From Anaerolineales bacterium (lineage in GTDB: Bacteria; Chloroflexota; Anaerolineae; Epilineales; JAANWY01), in assembly GCA_018263655.1 (NCBI GenBank), contig JAANWY010000256.1:1-9518 (forward strand): DNA of 9,518 nt, in the 5' to 3' direction. Positions 5,926-9,518 of the stretch are shown here, in pieces. Position numbers and translations under genes: made by a program. How positions within the stretch are numbered: the first letter of the stretch is position 1; each line of letters opens with the position of its first letter. A model generated the notes under the pieces. The model had not been told where the DNA came from. It worked only from the letters and a program-made list of their open reading frames with translations, and ran no database searches.

Positions 5926-7404
5926 CTAGCCCTCTTCCAACGCCAGCTCGGCTGGATATCTCACCTCGACCTCGACGTCCTCGTCCCCCAGAGGGACAAC
6001 GAAAGTGGTTGACACCGGCTCCGGTACGTAGTCGACATCGTCCGGCCAGTACTCGTAAAAGAAGTCCACGATCGCTCTCAAGGCAACGGTGTACCAATCA
6101 ATCTCTTCCGGACCCGGGCGCTTGACTTCTTCCTGTTTGGTAAAGATAGCTGGGATCGGGTATGCATCGTCGGCGGCAACGTCCCACCCGTAGCGCTCTA
6201 GCGCCTCGACATCTCCGAAGGGCATCGTCATGATGTCGTCGAAGGTCAATGAGCGGTACGCCATCATGCCGATGGTGTCCTCAGGCAGCGCGGTTGCCAG
6301 GATGTCGTAGTCGGAGATGTCCTCGAAGACAGCCAGGCCGAACTCCATGCCGGCATACCCCATCACTGACGCGAAGCGCCACTGACCGTCCGGCACGGGA
6401 TATCGCACCGCGATCATATCTTCGTCCAGCATCCACTCCCAGGGCATCACATCGTAGAACTCAGCCGCAGCCTCGAAAAGGTCCCCCACTTGCTCTGGCG
6501 TCACCCTCGGATTATCCAACAGACCTGGAATAGGTTCGCGTCCGCCGGCCAGGTAAGTCTCTAGTTCGGCCCACGCTGCGTCTACTTCCGGTGTGGACCC
6601 GGCCTTGCATCGAATATCGAAAGCGTTGAGCTCGAACCTCAGTGGCTCAGTCAGTGCCTGATCGTCGACTACGACGACCGCGGGCCGGCGGGGCTCGCCA
6701 GCGCCCGAAGTTGGGTGGCTCATGGCCTTCAACAATGCATCCCGAACCTCGGCAACAGAAGGCTTGCGCTGAATCATGTCATTGAATATCACCAGCGAGC
6801 GGCCTCTATTGACGACCAGTATCCCGTGGGGTCGATACGGCTCCGTGTCGTCGTCAAAAACCCAGGTCGGCAGCGTTCGAACGGCGACCTCCCACGTTTC
6901 ATTTACCTGAGGCAGCGCCTGCACCTCCGCGATCTCCGGCACAGGAATATCCGACATCATGCTAGGATAGGGCTGCTCCACTTCGACCCACTCGATGTTG
7001 CCGGCTTCATCCTCGACTGGGTCGAAGTGCACGTAGTCAGCTATGGGATGGAACGCGTCAACCAGATCGTTGGGCGTTACGCTCTCGATACCTTCCGACA
7101 GTTGGCTACGATCCAACGTGCCCACGACGCTCATTTCGTCCCCCATGGCTGCTTGACCCTCGGGCGTCAGCATCTGACGGAGCGTCGCTTCCAACTCGTC
7201 TTGGTGGGCGATTAGGAGGTCACAATTCGTGCAGTAGCGGCAGGTAGCCATCACCGGTGCGACAAAGTCGGGCCCGGATTGAACGATGAGGACACGATTG
7301 CGCTTATGCGTCCTCTCGCCGCAGCGAGGACAACGGGGGAATCGCTGTTCGGCGTATGGGTTCAAAAACAGCGTGTAGCGTTCAACTTCCGGCATGTTGT
7401 TCAT
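5926..7404 (-). CDS. Zinc-ribbon protein with DUF6930- and DUF7309-like domains
   Basis: A 492-aa acidic, apparently cytoplasmic protein of unknown function with no signal peptide or membrane segment. An N-terminal zinc ribbon has CPRC (C25, C28) and CTNC (C58, C61), with C55 as a possible extra ligand. The middle (about 168-285), with WEVAVRTLPTWV and RPHGILVV followed by RRPAVVVVDD, resembles DUF6930. The later part (about 310-450), with PWEWMLDEDMIAVRYP and ASVMGYAGMEFGLAVF, resembles DUF7309. These assignments are from memory of family patterns. The first ATG (7404) has AGGTGA 6 nt upstream and is preferred over the ATG three codons later. It is the third gene of the presumed phosphatase-dehydratase operon, 83 nt after the dehydratase. 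That gap holds only a weak inverted repeat GGGCCT/AGGCCC (7432-7437 and 7462-7467) and no clear promoter. Context does not reveal its role. Confidence 0.8.
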   Translation of the reverse strand: MNNMPEVERYTLFLNPYAEQRFPRCPRCGERTHKRNRVLIVQSGPDFVAPVMATCRYCTNCDLLIAHQDELEATLRQMLTPEGQAAMGDEMSVVGTLDRSQLSEGIESVTPNDLVDAFHPIADYVHFDPVEDEAGNIEWVEVEQPYPSMMSDIPVPEIAEVQALPQVNETWEVAVRTLPTWVFDDDTEPYRPHGILVVNRGRSLVIFNDMIQRKPSVAEVRDALLKAMSHPTSGAGEPRRPAVVVVDDQALTEPLRFELNAFDIRCKAGSTPEVDAAWAELETYLAGGREPIPGLLDNPRVTPEQVGDLFEAAAEFYDVMPWEWMLDEDMIAVRYPVPDGQWRFASVMGYAGMEFGLAVFEDISDYDILATALPEDTIGMMAYRSLTFDDIMTMPFGDVEALERYGWDVAADDAYPIPAIFTKQEEVKRPGPEEIDWYTVALRAIVDFFYEYWPDDVDYVPEPVSTTFVVPLGDEDVEVEVRYPAELALEEG

Positions 7405-7487
7405 TTCCTATCACCTTTCTTCTGTACTTGTGGGCCTGGCTCACGCCTCGACGACTTGGGGAGGCCCTGGTCCCATCGTGCGTGCGG

Positions 7488-8435
7488 CTAGCTAGCAATT
7501 AGATGTCGCAGCGTCTCGTATTCGATGTTGCCGCCACTAATGATAACGACGGTGGGGCCGGCGTCAACCTCGACACGGTCTGTCAACAGTGCTGCCACAC
7601 CGACGGCGCCGGCTCCCTCCACCACCTGACCGTGCTCGCGCAACAACCAGCGGATGGCCGCCTCGATCTCCCTTTCCTCGACCAGCACGACTTCGTCCAT
7701 GTATCGTTCCACCATTTCGAAGGTGATGGAGCCGGCCTCCACGTCGCCGGCCAACCCCTCGGCTAGCGTAGACGCTTGGGGCAGTGAAGCCCCCTCGAGA
7801 TAGTTGTACATTGCCGGCGTCGCCACCGATTGCACGCCGATGACCTCGATGCTCGGATTGACCGTTTTCAGCGCGAGCCCGACACCCGACACGAGACCGC
7901 CACCGCCCACTGGCACCAGCACGCGCACCACCTCGGGTAGGTCGGACAGAATCTCTAAAGCAATGGTCGCCTGGCCGGCCACGACGTGCGGGTCGTTGTA
8001 GGCTGATACGAAGGCCTGCCCCATTTTCTTCTCCAAGTGGCGAGCATGGGCTTCGGCTGCGTCGTAGGTGTGGCCAAACAGGAGTGTCTGGGCGCCTAGT
8101 TCTCGTGTGTGTTGGACCTTGATAGCCGGCGTGTCCTCGGGCATCACGGTGAGAACACCCACACCGAAAGCTTCGCCGGCTGCCGCAAGGCCCTGTGAGT
8201 GATTGCCAGACGACGCAGCGACCACGCCTCGCGCCCGCTGTACCTCGCTCAAAGCGGCCACCGCGTTGGCCGCCCCACGCAGCTTGAACGAGCGCGTTCG
8301 CTGCAGATTCTCGAGCTTGAGCCAGACACGGCTGCCCAGGGCTGGCGCCGGCTCCAGCGGTGTGCGCTGGATCAGTCCAGAGAGCCGGCTTTGGGCTTGA
8401 TAGACGTCACGGAGTGTAAGATTCGCTTCTGACAT
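7488..8435 (-). CDS. Threonine/serine dehydratase, PLP fold type II
   Basis: A 315-aa cytoplasmic enzyme that deaminates L-threonine to 2-oxobutyrate (or serine to pyruvate) with pyridoxal phosphate. SFKLRGAA (49-56) contains K51, the Schiff-base lysine. SSGNHSQG (75-82) is the substrate loop, VGGGGLVSG (176-184) the phosphate-binding glycine loop, and SGGN (300-303) the usual C-terminal cofactor contact. It ends near residue 315 with no ACT or other regulatory domain, so it resembles catabolic TdcB-like or single-domain dehydratases rather than feedback-inhibited long IlvA. Serine racemase or hydroxyaspartate ammonia-lyase share this fold and cannot be excluded. The start codon overlaps the stop of the upstream phosphatase gene by one base (TAATG), a sign of translational coupling within one operon. 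Confidence 0.93.
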   Translation of the reverse strand: MSEANLTLRDVYQAQSRLSGLIQRTPLEPAPALGSRVWLKLENLQRTRSFKLRGAANAVAALSEVQRARGVVAASSGNHSQGLAAAGEAFGVGVLTVMPEDTPAIKVQHTRELGAQTLLFGHTYDAAEAHARHLEKKMGQAFVSAYNDPHVVAGQATIALEILSDLPEVVRVLVPVGGGGLVSGVGLALKTVNPSIEVIGVQSVATPAMYNYLEGASLPQASTLAEGLAGDVEAGSITFEMVERYMDEVVLVEEREIEAAIRWLLREHGQVVEGAGAVGVAALLTDRVEVDAGPTVVIISGGNIEYETLRHLIAS

Positions 8436-9238
8436 TATCGCCGCCTTATCCGTTGGATCAACTCTTGCGCGATGGTCTCGTTAGGCGCACTCAACTGTGG
8501 GTAATCGACGGCCTCGTAGTCGCGACCGGGGATCAGGGGGAACATCGGCTCGCCTTCAAGCTGTACGGTTACACCGCCAGCCTCGCGGACAAGCAGCCAG
8601 CCGGCCGCCATGTCCCACACCTTCGGCGTCACTTCCATGGCGGCCACGGCGATGCCGGCCGCCGCCAGGCAGAAGTCGTAAGCCGCCGAGCCGACGATGC
8701 GAGGCTTCAACGGCACCTCAGTTGTGAAGTTTTGGAACGTCCGGGAGCACGCAGCGAAGAGTTGAGTCTCCAAGCATGCCGAATCCGTCCAATCAACCTC
8801 CGCGACGGAGATAGGCTCCCCGTTCTCGAAGGCGCCGGCGCTCTTAACGGCATGGTAGCGGGTCCCCGCCGGCGGGACATCGACCAGGCCCATGACCGGC
8901 CAGCCCTCGTGTGCCAGCGCGATAGAAACGCCCCAGACAGGGATGCCTTGTGCGAAGTTGGTGGTGCCATCGATAGGGTCAATAATCCAACACCACGGCG
9001 CGCCCTCGTAGACCGTATCCAGCTCTTCGGACACAATATCGTGGTCAGGATATCGTTCCCGAATTGCCCCAGCAATCATCCGATCCGCTTCGAGATCGGC
9101 CTGGGTGACCAACGAGCCATCGCTCTTTAGCCTAACCTCTCGCACGCCCCCGAAATGCTCTATCAGTCGGTCTCCAACCTCGTCGGCCAGCCGTTGAGCG
9201 AAATCGAGAGCTTCAAGCACTTGTGTGTCTTCCGTCAT
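8435..9238 (-). CDS. Inositol-monophosphatase-family phosphatase
   Basis: A 267-aa Mg2+-dependent, Li+-sensitive-type sugar or polyol phosphatase, acting in the cytoplasm. The metal-binding residues of the family are all visible: E71/E72 in VSEEL, D87, D90, G91 and T92 in WIIDPIDGTTNF (84-95), and D209 in VWDMAAG (207-213). KSDGSLVTQAD (38-48) is the usual N-terminal motif. Length is normal. The substrate could be myo-inositol 1-phosphate, histidinol phosphate (HisN-like) or another monophosphate; sequence alone does not decide. It is the first gene of the presumed operon and its stop overlaps the dehydratase start. The ATG at 9238 has GAGGG 4 nt upstream. That ribosome-binding site lies inside the left copy of a 12-bp target duplication, so a MITE-like element has landed directly in the leader of this gene. 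Confidence 0.93.
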   Translation of the reverse strand: MTEDTQVLEALDFAQRLADEVGDRLIEHFGGVREVRLKSDGSLVTQADLEADRMIAGAIRERYPDHDIVSEELDTVYEGAPWCWIIDPIDGTTNFAQGIPVWGVSIALAHEGWPVMGLVDVPPAGTRYHAVKSAGAFENGEPISVAEVDWTDSACLETQLFAACSRTFQNFTTEVPLKPRIVGSAAYDFCLAAAGIAVAAMEVTPKVWDMAAGWLLVREAGGVTVQLEGEPMFPLIPGRDYEAVDYPQLSAPNETIAQELIQRIRRR

Positions 9239-9241
9239 GTA

Positions 9242-9253
9242 ACCCTCACGATT
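9242..9253. repeat. Left copy of 12-bp target duplication
   Basis: ACCCTCACGATT, identical to 9392-9403. Read on the - strand it supplies the GAGGG ribosome-binding site of the phosphatase gene. Confidence 0.7.
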
Positions 9254-9391
9254 ACTTGTTTAGCGTAGCTACCAGAAACCAGGTTTTTCGTTGGCTTAAC
9301 ACCCTCCGGGCCAAGAGCAACGAGTCAGCGCTTGTCAATAACTTGGTCAAACGAGCGAAAAAACCTGGTTTCTATGTGACGCTAAACATGT
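9254..9391. mobile_element. 138-bp MITE-like element with target duplication
   Basis: The left end ACTTGTTTAGCGT (9254-9266) matches the inverted right end ACATGTTTAGCGT (9391 back to 9379) at 12 of 13 bases. After a 5-7-nt variable stretch, AGAAACCAGGTTTTTCG (9274-9290) is repeated inverted at 9356-9373 with one extra T. Together these give imperfect terminal inverted repeats of about 36 bp. The unit is flanked by an identical 12-bp direct repeat. It carries no ORF, so a non-autonomous element mobilised in trans is the best reading. Its transcript would form a long hairpin immediately before the phosphatase ribosome-binding site. Confidence 0.72.
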
Positions 9392-9403
9392 ACCCTCACG
9401 ATT
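9392..9403. repeat. Right copy of 12-bp target duplication
   Basis: ACCCTCACGATT, identical to 9242-9253. It marks where the original leader of the phosphatase gene continues, so native promoter sequences would lie to its right. Confidence 0.7.
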
Positions 9404-9436
9404 TGACAAATTCGATGCGTATCATCTCAATATTTC

Positions 9437-9500
9437 GGGGCTATGTAGGTCGAAATGGTATTTCGACCCGACGATTTACCAAATCGTCGTACATGTCCCC
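9437..9500. repeat. Twin abutting hairpins in a three-way-junction dyad
   Basis: Two 21-nt hairpins touch end to end. Arms GGTCGAAAT (9448-9456) and ATTTCGACC (9460-9468) enclose loop GGT. Arms CGACGATTT (9469-9477) and AAATCGTCG (9481-9489) enclose loop ACC. Both stems are perfect over 9 bp. ATGTA (9443-9447) pairs with TACAT (9490-9494), and GGGG (9437-9440) pairs with CCCC (9497-9500), forming an outer helix with one mismatch and one G-T pair. There is no U-tract, so a terminator is unlikely. The function is unknown. Confidence 0.6.
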
Positions 9501-9518
9501 CCATACATTGAGGGGTCT

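Noticed and set aside
7405..7487. Terminator between dehydratase and DUF gene
   Set aside because: The inverted repeat GGGCCT/AGGCCC has a 24-nt loop and no U-tract, so readthrough is more likely.
8453..9130. 225-aa open frame on the + strand
   Set aside because: It is antisense to the inositol-monophosphatase-family gene. The translation shows no recognisable motif.
9310..9338. Promoter inside the right-hand MITE-like element
   Set aside because: A perfect TTGACA is present on the - strand (9333-9338), but no acceptable -10 box lies 16-18 bp away (CTTGGC at 17 bp).

Overview
The window is G+C-rich bacterial DNA. It holds one tRNA gene on the + strand and seven protein genes, all on the - strand, separated by unusually repeat-rich intergenic DNA. 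The likely source is a Chloroflexota (Anaerolineae or Caldilinea-like) genome. This is inference, resting on the Thr/Pro linker of the secreted hydrolase, the zinc-ribbon DUF protein and the many small palindromic intergenic elements. No 16S gene or other phylogenetic marker is present to settle it.

Layout, left to right. Positions 1-361 are intergenic, with a palindromic repeat cluster and a clear sigma70-type promoter for tRNA-Gln(TTG) at 362-432. Positions 545-3037 hold a carbohydrate block. A GHMP kinase at the upstream (right) end has its own promoter and carries the signature of plant galacturonokinase rather than galactokinase. After a 135-nt gap with a second promoter comes a 60-aa addiction-module antitoxin-like ORF, then 3 nt later a sugar-1-phosphate nucleotidyltransferase with a left-handed beta-helix tail. 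A kinase plus a nucleotidyltransferase is the logic of a sugar salvage route (sugar to sugar-1-P to NDP-sugar), here plausibly galacturonate to UDP-galacturonate. A 52-bp perfect palindrome at 3220-3271 ends the next gene upstream, a large membrane-anchored or secreted alpha/beta hydrolase (3317-5377).

Positions 5378-5925 contain no gene but hold a 135-bp element with terminal inverted repeats and a 6-bp direct repeat, plus a cluster of tight hairpins. Positions 5926-9238 look like one operon in transcription order: inositol-monophosphatase-family phosphatase, PLP-dependent threonine/serine dehydratase (TAATG overlap), then a zinc-ribbon DUF6930/DUF7309-like protein 83 nt further on. Just upstream of the phosphatase start is a 138-bp MITE-like element (9254-9391) with terminal inverted repeats and a perfect 12-bp target duplication that copies the phosphatase ribosome-binding site. 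Beyond it are two abutting 9-bp-stem hairpins with complementary loops (9448-9489).

The most notable content is the plant-type galacturonokinase beside a nucleotidyltransferase of a family different from the plant partner enzyme, the toxin-less antitoxin ORF probably coupled to that nucleotidyltransferase, and two MITE-like insertions with recognisable target duplications.
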